DNA of 64,000 bases from Aotearoamyces nothofagi (taxonomy: Eukaryota; Ascomycota; Leotiomycetes; Leotiales; Tympanidaceae): positions 124,001-188,000 of the forward strand of contig JADDTR010000028.1 in NCBI GenBank assembly GCA_015345905.1, read 5' to 3'. Positions 22,499 through 33,294 of this stretch are shown one piece after another. Position 1 is the first letter of the stretch. Every line of letters begins with the position of its first letter. The position numbers and the translations under genes are program-made. The notes under the pieces were generated by a model. The model did no database searches. It worked only from the letters and a program-made list of their open reading frames with translations, and had not been told where the DNA came from.

Positions 22499-25221
22499 AT
22501 GTCTTATGCTGCTGATTCCCCTCAACGAGTAGTCCCCGCTCAACTTGGATTCTTAGCCATATACAATCCCTCACTGGGCACTACAGACGAGACAATCGAT
22601 GACCAAATTGTATACTACTCTTCCCAAGTGACTCGAAGCAAAGCATACCGCCGAAGCCGATCTACGAAGTCTCCACAGAGTCTTCAGGATGGCTCCCACG
22701 AGGAAAGGAACGAAAGATTGAGGCAGATTGGGCTTGCACAAGGCATGGTCGAGTTTGCTGGGAGCTTCTCTGATGGTAAATCGGTAGACACAATCGACAC
22801 AGAAAAGTCTCGAATTATATTACATGAATTGGAATCTGGCTGGTGGTTACTGGCGGTAAGTGCCAATACTTGACCAAATAATATGGCAGCTACTAATGTG
22901 AAATTCAGTCCATAGACTTGACTAGGCTTCCTGTCTCGGCAAAGCCTGGAACAGTGAAGGACAAAACTAAAGAAGAAGATATAGCGATCGAGTATTCCTC
23001 TCGAGAAGTAAAACCATCAGCTCTTCTACTCCAAGACCTCCTTCGAGCACACTCGACTTTCCTCCTGCATCATGCATCATCCATGAGCGCCCTGTTCGTA
23101 CGGACAAAACGACTTAAGTTTGTAAGTATACTGGGCCGCTACTGGGACTCCTACTTGGCAACATGGGATGTTCTGTTACATGGAAATCCTGCAGTAAATA
23201 TCTACGGAGGCATTAAATTGGCAGGCTCAGGAGAACTTGGCATGGGCGTTGGTGAAGAAGACAGAGGAAGTGGAGAGCGTGAAGTGCTCGAAGGTCTCGT
23301 AGGACGAATACCGGGGCTTGTGGATGTGGTAGTCTCAAAGTTTGGTGATGCGGAGCCAAGCATAGACGCAGAGAAAGGTTCAAAGGGTATCCAGGCTGAT
23401 AAAATACCCAATGAACCATGGATAGGGACTGGTGCAGAACCTACTGTAGATGATGGTGCTATATTCCTTGGAGTCGGTGCTCTCTCACAGAAGTCACTCC
23501 GTGATGTCACGCATTGGATGGAAGACCTTTATAGCTGGGGCCCCCATGCTTATGGTGTTATGGACAACCCAACGGCAACTCGTCAAATCCGTAAGAAGAA
23601 AGTTCCGCCAATATCTCCAACAAAATTTGTCTCTAATACGCCAGGCGATATCAGACATCCAGCCACTTCATCTGATCCAGCAGGCAGACGGCAAGCACGG
23701 AAGATGTACGCTATGAGCGATGAGAATGAGACAAGGCTCGGGAGCATTTCACCCCGAGAAGACGTCTCTGGCCCCGAGGAACATTCCCAGTCGACGGAAA
23801 GGCGGCTACCTCTGCATGATGAACCTTCTAGTCACTCGAGCAACCAGAGTCTTGCTCCAACAGCAGGAACATTTGTCAACTACTTGAAATTTGGTTATGG
23901 GACTCACTGGACGCTTGGTGCTAGCAATACAATAGTGACCCCAAAAGATGCCAAGGAGAGTTCAAGTGAGACAGACTCGCAAACAGTTACGGGCGGCCTT
24001 GCGGAAGTAACACCCGCCTTTAGTCATACTGAGGGCTCCGAAAGTCTTTATCCCGCTAATGATTCAGTTGGCCATTACCTTATTGGCCTAATGGGCAATA
24101 TTGAGATTGGAGTTCAAGAAGAAACAAAACAAGGGAACACAGCTGCAAGCGAGGTTACGACAGAAGCTGAATCTGCCAATTCGAGAATACTTTTGCGTAC
24201 AGTCACAGTCGAGTTGGAGCGCGAGGGAGATGCACGCGCTGAAGCAGACATCAGTATCGACTTGAGCACTCCTGATAGTGAACTTAAGTCTTTCTACAAC
24301 GGGTCCTCACAACGCACCGGAAACTCTCAAACATCTTACGACAGTCAGGACCATAACAAGACTAAAAAGCTTCGTGTTGTAATATATGTCAACAAGCCGT
24401 TCATTTTTATATTACTTTTCGAGCTTCGAACAGATTCCCTAGCACTAGCAAGTCTTTATCGCTCCCTGCACTGTCAACTGAGTCCGCTCCAACGCCCTTT
24501 GTTGTCTTCAACACGACGTAGTCTGTCACGCCCACAACTCTCCACTACTAGCACCGAGGACACCAAAACCCCAATCTACGACTTAATTTGGGATGCAGAA
24601 CTCTTAACTATCAGCTCCACAATCCCTAATATCCCCGACCCATCGCAATCTACGATTAAATCATCACAATCTCTACCCTGGTCTCGTATGGAAGCCTTGA
24701 ATACACACATCCAGATCCTCAACACTTTCATTGCTACCCGCAGTGATCGTTCCGAGGTCGAGCGAACGTGCAAAACAAGCCGGGGATACTGGATTGTCTG
24801 GACACGTGTTCCAGACCCCGAAGTTTCACCCACTCTGAAACCTATGTCCAGGTCTGGCACAGCATCGCCTCCCGATAGACCGCCATCTCCACAACTCCCG
24901 GGCTCAGAAAATGGACGGATACATGACAAGCTAGGCCCTACCTCCGTAAATGCAAGCACACTGAGTGACAGTACGCGTTCAGGGCCTGCACACCCATGGT
25001 TGGAATCAACGGCTGGACTTCCCGCTAAGATCCCGAGGGACAAGGAGATCTTCTTGATTAGACGTGCGAGCGATTATGCTGCTGGCAGGTCCAGCCGTTT
25101 CGTTAGTGGTTCAAGTATCACGGGTGAGACAGGATGGGGAAGTACACCGGCCAAGTTAGCTCAAGGAATTGGAGTTGACACAAAGAGGTATATTGAGGGG
25201 TTGTTGAGTATGAATCGATAG
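22499..25221 (+). CDS. ccz1: vacuolar fusion protein Ccz1 (Mon1-Ccz1 Rab7 exchange factor subunit)
   Basis: Two exons (22499-22855 and 22909-25221) encode 889 residues. The N-terminal longin domain reads VPAQLGFLAIYNPSLGTTDE and QIVYYSSQ, then GWWLLASIDLTRLP across the intron, which are strong Ccz1 signatures. A second region has the GRYWDSYLATWDVLLHGNPA block. Low-complexity Ser/Thr-rich linkers separate a third domain near 24360-24700 (KLRVVIYVNKPFIFILLFEL). Ccz1 with Mon1 activates Ypt7/Rab7 on late endosomes and autophagosomes before vacuole fusion. Filamentous-fungal Ccz1 proteins are commonly of this length, longer than the 704 residues of yeast. An overlapping upstream reading frame may lower translation. 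Confidence 0.9.
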
Positions 25222-25801
25222 ATTATCGAGAGATGAGATGATTGACGAATTATAAAGAGTGTAAACTCCTTTCTCCGATTATTCAGCAACTATGCAGATG
25301 TGCCTCGTGTATCGGTCATGATCGACTAAAATTTTCACGAGAACTCCAAGAAGTATTGCCAATTGGCATGGACTGATAGTACTCGATTAGATTATCATTC
25401 TGTAGTTTGTACTTCTGATCCATGAAAGCAAGCCAGGCTGTCAGAAAATATACCTCTTGCATTGGCAAAGCAACAATCTCTAGTCTCAGATAATTAAAAA
25501 CGAGTATCTTTAGTAGAGAGCCAGAATATTAATTTTGAGCAAAAAAAGGTCTCCTACCAAATACTGCGTACCACTCATTGTTAGTAGGTACCACATCACT
25601 TACCAGACGTGAGCGCACCGATTCCATTCCGTTTCGCGTCGTTATCGCAATCGCAATCGCAATCGCCCCAAGGCGGTATCGGGGAGCTAGGCACACCGGA
25701 CAGGGCCTAGAATTCTGCCGTTTTTTAATACGAGTCCATCGCCAATCATCCCACAAAATTTTGGCTGGAACAACCGTAGCCGGATATAACCTACAGACAA
25801 G
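25222..25801. other. intergenic region with a CAATCG hexamer repeat
   Basis: AT-rich 3' flank of ccz1, then a leader region with CAATCG repeated about four times at 25647-25671. No gene is supported on either strand. Confidence 0.4.
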
Positions 25802-26606
25802 ATGGTGGATAAAGATGCTGGTACTCCGCGAGTGTTCCTCGTGCGTCATGGTAAACTACCCTTTCCTCAAGACCGCAGCGCCGAGGAGGGCGTCCTGGGT
25901 CCGGTCGCGAGGTTCTTTTATGGGATTGCAGACGGGCCGGTGCTGATTGCGTACAGGAGAGACCGAGTGGACCATCTCGGGCCGGTTTACTGGGAGCAGT
26001 GATATCCCGCTGACGGCGAATGGCGAAAACCAAGTCCTCTCGTCCAGCAGAGTAGTCGTCGGGCCTGGAAAGGTGATCGACCCATCCAAGCTGGCACGGG
26101 TCTACATCAGTCCACGCACGCGCGCCAAGCGGACATTTGAGCTGCTATTCGACGAGTCCGCGCGAGGCCAACTGGAGGGCAAGGCCGAGATTACTGAAGA
26201 TATACGGGAATGGGAGTACGGAGCGTACGAGGGATTACTGACGGCGGAGATCCGAGCCGGGAGGAAGGAGCGGGGCTTGGATAAGGAAAGAGCTTGGGAT
26301 ATCTGGCATGATGGCTGTGAAGGGGGAGAGTCAGCTGCGGAGCTTGCGAAGCGGCTGGACGAGCTGATCGAGCGGATTCGGAAGATCCAGGCGCCGTTCA
26401 TGTATGGCGAGGCGGCGGCAGATGTGGTGGTCATTGCCCACGGACATAGCCTGAGGGCGTTTGCGAAGAGGTGGGTGAAGTTTGAGATGGGGGCTCGACT
26501 GCCGATGATGTTGGAGCCGGGCGCGGTGGGGGTGTTGAGCTACGAGCACCACAAGGTTGACGAGCCGGCTTTCCTGCTGGGCGTCAACATGGGTGGTGCG
26601 AAGTAG
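25802..26606 (+). CDS. histidine-phosphatase-superfamily sugar bisphosphatase, Shb17-like
   Basis: Exons 25802-25850 and 25957-26606 encode 232 residues. The catalytic VRHGETEW motif is assembled across the intron, with the glycine codon split. Further motifs are the second arginine in YISPRTRAKRT, the family block REWEYGAYEGLL, RGLDKERAWDIWHDGCE and the second histidine in VVIAHGHSLRAF. The stretch WDIWHDGCEGGES and the final GAVGVLSYEHHKVDEPAF are specifically like yeast Shb17, the sedoheptulose-1,7-bisphosphatase that feeds riboneogenesis. The protein is shorter than yeast Shb17 (271). Substrate is inferred from the subfamily. The gene and its intron are notably GC-rich and abut a GC-rich repeat island. 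Confidence 0.87.
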
Positions 26607-29016
26607 GTGGTGAAGGGGTGAAGGAGGGGAGGGGAGGGCGCGACGTCCACGCGGCGTAGAGTGTTGTGGTGATACTGTACAAGTACAGTACAGCCCTCGA
26701 CATGACGAGCGAGGGAAGTGTAGCAGGTCAGAGATAGATGAGATAGATGAGACAGATGCGACATAGACACAGTACAAATTCCTGTGAACATGGCAATGCT
26801 GGCAGTCGTCGGCCGTGGACCAGCTCGGCATCCCGTCACGTTCGTTGCACGGGAAGGCGGCGACCAGTGGGGTGGCTGCACGTGTCTCGAGGCCGTGTCT
26901 GTTCCTGCAGCTGTACTGGGAGGAAGCCGTATTGGAGGCGAGCAAGGCAGCAAGGCAGCAAGGCATCAAGCACCGCCTACGTAGCTTATGGCCTGTCGAC
27001 AGTACAGCAGGACTGACTGATCTGCAAAGAAGAGAGCGCGTAAGCGAGGCCTGGCCACCCTCCTGCATAAGGTATGATGCATAAGTACGGTACTGTCCAA
27101 TACTGTCCAATACTGTATAATGCTATATAATACTGCGTACATTCCGAAGCATAGAGCAGGTCGTTCCGACCTCCGACTTCCGGCTTCCGAGCGCAGCAAG
27201 CACCGTCCTAAGTATAAAGTAAGTGCTGTATACGAGGCTGCGACTCGCTCGGAAGGCCGGGCAGGAAAAGGCCGAGCGAACGGGGATCTCGGCCTGGGCC
27301 TCCTCCCTATGGGCCTCGGTGCCTCGCGTGGCGCGTGCTGCTTCCCAGCTGCTTCCCAGCTGCTTCCCAGCAGGAGCAGAGACGGAAAAGATGAAACAGG
27401 CCCGGGGGGGGCTGGCGCGGCAGGGGCACATTGCTTGTCTGCGTACGGGACCCGTGACACCCATGTCTCGTCCTTCCCTCGCCCCTCTGCTCCGCCCTTG
27501 TTCGTCCCGTAGCGCAGAGGCAGAGGCAGAGGCGGCGGAAACAGGCGAGCGAGACTCAGCAATCAGTCAAGGCACTGGCTGAGGGTGCTGGCTGCCTCGG
27601 GGGAGAGAAGGCTGGATTAGGGAGCTGCACATTGGGGAGAAGGGAACTGATCCGGTGTACAAGTCGTGACTGGAGTGTCTTGCTCAGCGTGGCGAGATGC
27701 AGGCCTGATTCGTGATTCATTCGGGTACCTGAACCAGCGCAGCGTGCAGACGGGTCGAACCGGGCAGGCAGTCAGGCAGTCAGTCAGGCCAGTCAACCAG
27801 GCAGTCAGTTTGCCTGTCAGTCAATCTGTCAGTCAGCCACCCCATTCTTTGCACTGTTACTCCAGTACAGCATAGCACAGTACAGCACAGCACAGTACAG
27901 CACAGGACAGGATACAGTAGCACAGTATAGCACTGGACGTAGCCAGGGAGAAGTTTGGCAGACGCGACCAATCAAGGTAGCTGCCGTCGGACGGACTGGA
28001 CCCACCGGCGCTGGCTAGGACTGGCTAGGACGCACCTTACTTGCTGTAAGCTTCTTCCGCGTTCCCCTGTGCCGCCCCTACCTTCGCAGCAGCCCCACAA
28101 CCCCACAGCGCCAAACACAGAAACATGTACAGCTCTGTACTGTAGGTAGAGTACAGTACAGTACAGTACAAAACAGTACAGCCCTATTCAGTCAGGCCAG
28201 CCAGGTCAGTCACGACACTCGTGTCCCGCTGGACAAACACACCGACATGCTGTACAGCAATTGTCCTGCATTGCACTGCACTGTACTATACTATATACTT
28301 ATACTGCACTGCTTGCTGTAATATATACTGGGCTGCTTACTGTACTGTCCCTGTACTGCCCCACACTTACTTACTGTCCTGTCTTACAGCGATGTCCTGC
28401 TGCCCTGCTGCCCTGCTGCCCTCAACGCACTAACTGCTCCTGCTCTACCGTGCACTACACTACACTACCTAGCCTGTACAGTACAGCGCACACCCCGGCA
28501 TCCCTGCCCAGGTCCGAAGGATTAGCGCCGTCACGCTCTGGATCGTCGACTCTGCATGCCTGTGCCGGTGCCTGTGCCGGTGCCTGTGCCTGTTATACGT
28601 CCTGTGGGAATCGTCAAACCCTAATTCCAATTCTCAATTCTCGATTCCTGATTCCTGATTCCTGATTCCTGATTCCTGATTCCTGATTCCTGATTCCTAC
28701 TGCAACTCCTTCTTCTACCACTCAGCCTCCGCCCTGTCTCTGACCCTCGACCCTCTTAACCTTCCTTCGCCCTGTTCTTCCCCCAAAACACTCTTTACTG
28801 GCCCGACATCCGCTCTCTGTCACGTACCTCCACTTCAAAGAATCAGGAACTTACTCCGAGATAACGCTTCTCAATACCTTCATTTCCCTCCAGAGATCCA
28901 TTGAACTCGCCAGCCGATTCACCTAGCAGCGGACATCTCCAGCACCTCCTCCCGCACAACTGATCCCTTTGTAGAGATCATTAATCATCGTCATCACAAC
29001 CTTACACCTCGACATC
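26607..29016. other. GC-rich island with many short tandem repeats, no gene
   Basis: This 2.4-kb stretch has open frames on both strands but none with domain content. It contains dense variants of GTAC(A/T)GT and TACAG (for example 28151-28170 and 27843-27935), CTGCTTCCCAG three times at 27338-27370, GTCAG runs at 27770-27836, CTGCCCTG at 28398-28423, GTGCC(T/G) runs at 28561-28590 and an ATTCCTG array at 28644-28698. The last 250 bp are pyrimidine-rich and act as leader of the next gene. Confidence 0.55.
28644..28698 (+). repeat. ATTCCTG heptamer array, about 8 copies
   Basis: Perfect head-to-tail copies of ATTCCTG over 55 bp, about 320 bp upstream of the secreted-protein start. Copy number this high and this pure suggests a recent slippage array. 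Confidence 0.9.
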
Positions 29017-29928
29017 ATGAAGCCCGCAACCTTTGCCCTTGGCTCGCTCCTCTTGTCCATTGCCGCTGCACAACCTCATCGCCAGCCTCGCCGCCAGCAC
29101 CTGCACCAGAAGCACCACGAGAAGCGTGATGTTGTCTGGGTGACTGACACCGTCGTGGTCACCGAGATCATTGACTTTTTCGCTACCATCTGGGTTGACG
29201 AGTTCGGGTCAACTCGCTCTGTGGAATCCAACCCTGTCGCTACTTCCACCGCCGCACCCTCATCTAGCACAAATGGAGGTAAATTCCTCGAGCCATCTTC
29301 AGCCTCATCATCTGCACCCGTTGCAGTAACCACCACGGTCCAGGTTTACGCGGGACCAAACTACTCTCTGCTAGGCGTCAGCTCTACCTTCTCGTCTGTC
29401 CATGCCGCGTCTGTAGCCTCTAGCAGCTCCTCGGTCTATGTTGCGCCTCCAGCAGCAACCTCAGCCTCCCCGCTTGCTGAATCTGTTGTCCTAGCTGAAC
29501 CCGCCGTCTCAGCTTCTACTGAAGCCGCCTACGTCGCGCCAGTCCAGACGTCGCCTGTTGCTGCCGTTGCAACTACACCGGCGTCCACTTCAAGCAGTAC
29601 AAGCGGCACTTGCACGTCCTCAAGCCCATGTACTGGTGACATTACTTTCTATGAGGCTGGCCTTGGTGCTTGTGGAGAGACCACTGATGGCGATGCAGAA
29701 AGTGTGATTGCGCTTCCATACGAATTGATGGGCACCAGATCCAACGATAACCCATTCTGTGGAAAGACTGTAACCATCACAGCCGCAGGCAAGTCAATCA
29801 CTGCCACTGTTGTTGATAAGTGCATGGGATGCACTGGAGACAGCATCGACCTATCCAACAAAGCCTTCTCCTCCCTTGGAATAGACTTTTCTGTCGGACG
29901 TACCACAGCCGAATGGTACTTCCACTAA
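29017..29928 (+). CDS. secreted Asp f 7-like protein with double-psi beta-barrel domain
   Basis: A single exon encodes 303 residues. Residues 1-18 form a signal peptide (MKPATFALGSLLLSIAAA). A basic His/Arg-rich propeptide ends at a KR dipeptide (HHEKR before DVVWVTDT) that a Kex2-type protease could cut. A long Ser/Thr/Ala/Val-rich region, probably O-glycosylated, leads to a C-terminal domain with GDITFYEAGLGACGET, NPFCGKTVTITAAGK and ATVVDKCMGCTGDSIDLS, ending GRTTAEWYFH. This matches the RlpA/barwin-like domain of the Aspergillus allergen Asp f 7. The role is probably at the cell wall or outside the cell; no enzymatic activity is established for the family. It sits between two GC-rich repeat islands. 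Confidence 0.9.
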   Translation: MKPATFALGSLLLSIAAAQPHRQPRRQHLHQKHHEKRDVVWVTDTVVVTEIIDFFATIWVDEFGSTRSVESNPVATSTAAPSSSTNGGKFLEPSSASSSAPVAVTTTVQVYAGPNYSLLGVSSTFSSVHAASVASSSSSVYVAPPAATSASPLAESVVLAEPAVSASTEAAYVAPVQTSPVAAVATTPASTSSSTSGTCTSSSPCTGDITFYEAGLGACGETTDGDAESVIALPYELMGTRSNDNPFCGKTVTITAAGKSITATVVDKCMGCTGDSIDLSNKAFSSLGIDFSVGRTTAEWYFH

Positions 29929-31020
29929 GCATATCAGATACCAGCATCCGATGAGTGGATCTCTCGGCCCCGGTGCATACGATGTCGGCTAGCCGACGTC
30001 TACAATGGAACATAGATTGGGGGGCGTTTGCAGATAAGCATAAAGACCAACTTTACGATATGATGAGATGACATGAAAGTTGCCTGGAGCATACGAAGGA
30101 AAAATATGGACTAGGTTCGATCGACAGAACTCTACAGAATTCTTGTACATATTTGATGCATAGTGTGCCTGATTTTTACAATACAATGCTCTATGTTTTG
30201 TAGCCGACTTTATCGTTCTCGATGTCATGCATGTGACTGGATACAATGATTTTATCATAACTTAAATCTAAAGTACACAAGTCGACGATATCTAGTAGAG
30301 TTAATGGGGGAAAGGCCGAGACAGCATAGTAGAGTAATACGAGGCCATGATCGTGGCGGGAGGGGGAACCCGGCTACAAGCAATCTCTAACTGGTGATGC
30401 CGGGGGACATTTGTAGATCCGGGACTGATTTGATTGGCTGCGGTGCTCAAGGCTCACTCCCGACGACAAGGCTGTCTGTCGACGACGAGGAGTGGCCTCT
30501 CACTCTTGCGGCGGCGAGAGCGACATGGACGACAGAGTCCAGCGCCGGCGTCAGCCGAGAGGAGGTGCCGTGGCGGGGCTTCCTTCGCGAGAGGAGGAGA
30601 CGGGGAAGGAGGGTAGGTCTCGGACTCGCACCCGCACCCGCACCCGCACCCGCACGGTTTGTTGGGAATCTCGAGCTGATGGGTCGTTGCGAGGTGGGAG
30701 GAGAGATGGAGAGATTCATATATGCGGAGGGAGGGAGATGCGCGACGTGGCTGCGACGGCTCGCGGGGCAAATTCACGGCTTCGCTAGAGGAGAGGGGGG
30801 GGGGGTGGGGGGGGTGACTCCTGGAATGACAGCCTCGGCTTGATCGGGTGCTGGCACGAGCTGGGCGAGAGAAATATTTCGCAGTGCTTGGCTGATGTGC
30901 GCGTGACAATATGGGTTTTTTTAATCTATTCTATTCTGTTCTATTCTGCTCTAATCTATGCATCTACGTCTCTACGTCTCTACGTCTCTACGTCTCTACG
31001 TTATAGCGTTGCGTCTAGGT
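29929..31020. other. intergenic region with a second GC-rich repeat island
   Basis: An AT-rich 3' flank to about 30390 changes abruptly to GC-rich DNA at 30400-30860. Repeats seen: CGCACC at 30627-30654, a G-run at 30795-30815, TACGTCTC about four times at 30963-30999 and TTCTA-type pentamers at 30925-30957. Open frames on both strands at 30394-30909 are arginine- or proline-rich translations of the repeats, not recognisable proteins. Confidence 0.5.
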
Positions 31021-32205
31021 CTACTTTCGTTTAAACGTATACAAGAACAAGCGGTCCCGGGAGAAGACGGGACGGTCGACGTCGTCGATCTCCTCGACGA
31101 GGAACTTCTTCCGGGCGCTCTTCATGAACTGCATGTCGGCGCGCCGGCGCTTCTTGAAGCAGAAATATACGGTCGCCGAGGGCGAGATGAGGAAGAGGTC
31201 TGTGAGGGTCGAGAGGAGGAGTGGGAAGGCGGGCTCGAAGTAGACGCAGTCGGCGGCGAGGATGTGGGTTGGTGGGTTGGCGGTTAGGACCGAGGGGAGC
31301 GGATCGCCCCTGGTGGTAGTATTAGCATTGAAGACTGATATGATAGATAGCATGCATTAAGTGGGAAGTGAACGTTGAGCAATGGAAGAAATGCAGAGAG
31401 CAGGGTTAGGAAATAAAAGAATTATGAGAAGAGGTATCGAAGAAGAAGAAACAGTAGCATGTTACTAAGAGATGTATTATGATGGGGTTGACGAAAGAAG
31501 GAGATGTAATAAGGAGGCTCGCAACGGCGTGATGACGAAACGGGTGTGGAGAAGGTGAACAGGGCAAAGGGTAAGGAGATGGGAATAAGGAGACGCGGAA
31601 ATCGACTTGGAGAGATAGGGATCGGAAGCGTTATAGATAGTGCACGATGGAAATGAGATTCGCCAGTCCAAGGGAGGAAAGGGAGCAAGGGGGGGGGGGC
31701 TTCTTACCAGTTCAAGACGAGAGACTCGACACGTGACTCGAGATTGTTCAGCTGGATATTCTGTAGCATCAACGGCACCATGTTCTCTTGGTCCGAAATA
31801 TACATGCGCTCCGTGACATCGCACCCGAGCGCAACCGCAAGGCCAACGAGGCCACCGCCAGCGCCGAGCTCAAGTCTAAGACACCATCAGCTTCGCGCAC
31901 TTTCTTGCCGCCACGGGCTGGGGACTGGCATGGAGCAGACGCCGCGGGCGAGGGCATACGCACACTGTCGCGCCCTTCAGCGAGGCGCCGTGATCGCGCA
32001 GCAGGTGCGTGGCAAGGACCATGCCGGCCGGCCACAGCTGGCCGCCGCAGCCGGAAGCCAGATCCTCATGGAGCTGGAGCGGGGGCGAGAGGAGACCCGA
32101 GAAGGAGATGCCGCTGGTGGATGCCGGCTTGTAGGCGGGCAGAGGAGCGAGATCTTGCCCGATGGCCAGAGGGGAGAATTCAGGAGACGGAGAGCGGGCC
32201 ACCAT
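31021..32205 (-). CDS. METTL21-type protein-lysine methyltransferase, EFM6-like
   Basis: Three exons (31964-32205, 31708-31875, 31021-31309) encode 232 residues, close to yeast Efm6 (246). The joined sequence has HLLRDHGASLKGATVLELGAGGGLVGLAV (SAM-binding motif I formed across the first intron), YISDQENMVPLMLQNIQLNN, and the family block ILAADCVYFEPAFPLL. It continues CFKKRRRADMQFMKSARKKF and ends DRPVFSRDRLFLYTFKRK. Efm6 methylates a lysine of translation elongation factor eEF1A in the cytosol; substrate here is inferred. Exon 1 is extremely GC-rich and lies inside a repeat island. A run of G on the plus strand (31691-31699) follows the second donor inside the intron. Confidence 0.88.
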
Positions 32206-33294
32206 CGGGGCAGGCGGCGACGGCGACGAGGCTGGAGGGCGCGGGCGAGGGCGAGGGCGAGGGTAGACGGGGTGCTGGGACTCGGGGCATCCAGGCACGC
32301 AAGTACAGAACAGTACAGGGACGGGCGTAGGAGGACCAGGCAAAGCACGGCAAAAGAGCGCAAAAGAGCGTAGAAGAGCGTAAAAAGAGCGTAGAATACC
32401 GTAAAATACCCGATCGGTCGGGATCCCGCCGATGTCACGGTACGGAGAGCGGTAGATCGGCCGCCGCGCAGCACACGTGCGGGGCTAGACCCCTTTGCGC
32501 CGTAGCGCGCTTCGCCCCTCCAGACGGCCCGCGGCACTGGCACGCCTGCCTGCCACGCCCGCCTCCTCCAGAAATCCCCATCATTGTCCAGCAGCTTCCG
32601 ACATGGACGACTCCAGCGTCGCTCGTATTGTCGCGAGCGCTGCTGGGCCTCTTGGGACCCGTTGCATTCCTGCCCGGCTGCCGCTGACGCTGACGCTGAC
32701 GCTGACGCTGACGCTGTCGCTGTCGCAAGGCCGTCTGGCGCACGCTGTGCCTGTCCGCCGCGCTGCTCCGCGGTGCTGGCGACGATGAAATGAGATGGAC
32801 GGTAGGTTCGCGCTTCTTTCAGTTGGGACAGCAAGGCCGTCGTGCTTGTATCTTCTGGATCTATGCTCCAGCGCCAGAGGTAGCAGAGTCCTGGTGGGAG
32901 AAAGGCATCTCCAGGTGCTGCTCGTGACAAGTCGGCTACCCCTTGGTCCCCTTGCAGCGAAGCATTCTCTCGATAACCTACATTCTTTACCGCGTCGACT
33001 ACTGTACAATGGTGCGCTCGCGCACCATTACTCTAACAAGGAGACTCAACGTCAATTGACGCGTCTCCCTTTGCCCAAGTGTGGGCTCATGAGGTACCAT
33101 CGTTTTTTCAGATGGCTGACTTCGTGATCTTCACACACTCGGCTCGTTTCTCTCTGTTCCACACTCGTTTTCTCCATGTCGATACGTCGCAATTTCTTTG
33201 CTGCTTGAAGGTTTGGATATCGCGAAGTTGAGCTGGGCTATCCCGAGGGAAAAGGAGGATGCCATCAACGACGTATACCGGAACTCTCTACAGG
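32206..33294. promoter_or_regulatory. divergent upstream region of efm6-like and axl2-like genes
   Basis: GC-rich and repeat-laden. It includes GGGCGA copies at about 32237-32262, AAAAGAGCG(C/T) copies at 32345-32390 and a GCTGAC hexamer array at about 32688-32727. Overlapping frames on both strands are low-complexity. A CTCTACAG at 33286-33293, directly before the chosen axl2-like ATG, could be the acceptor of a leader intron. Confidence 0.45.
32688..32727 (+). repeat. GCTGAC hexamer array
   Basis: About six GCTGAC units followed by GCTGTC variants, in the shared upstream region of the efm6-like and axl2-like genes. Confidence 0.8.

Noticed and set aside
30394-30909. Open frames on both strands in GC-rich DNA
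   Set aside because: Their products are Arg/Gly or Pro/Ser low complexity derived from CGCACC-type repeats; open only because stop codons are rare in GC-rich sequence.
31977-32930. 317-codon minus-strand frame
   Set aside because: Runs through a repeat island and out of frame over efm6-like exon 1; no domain seen.
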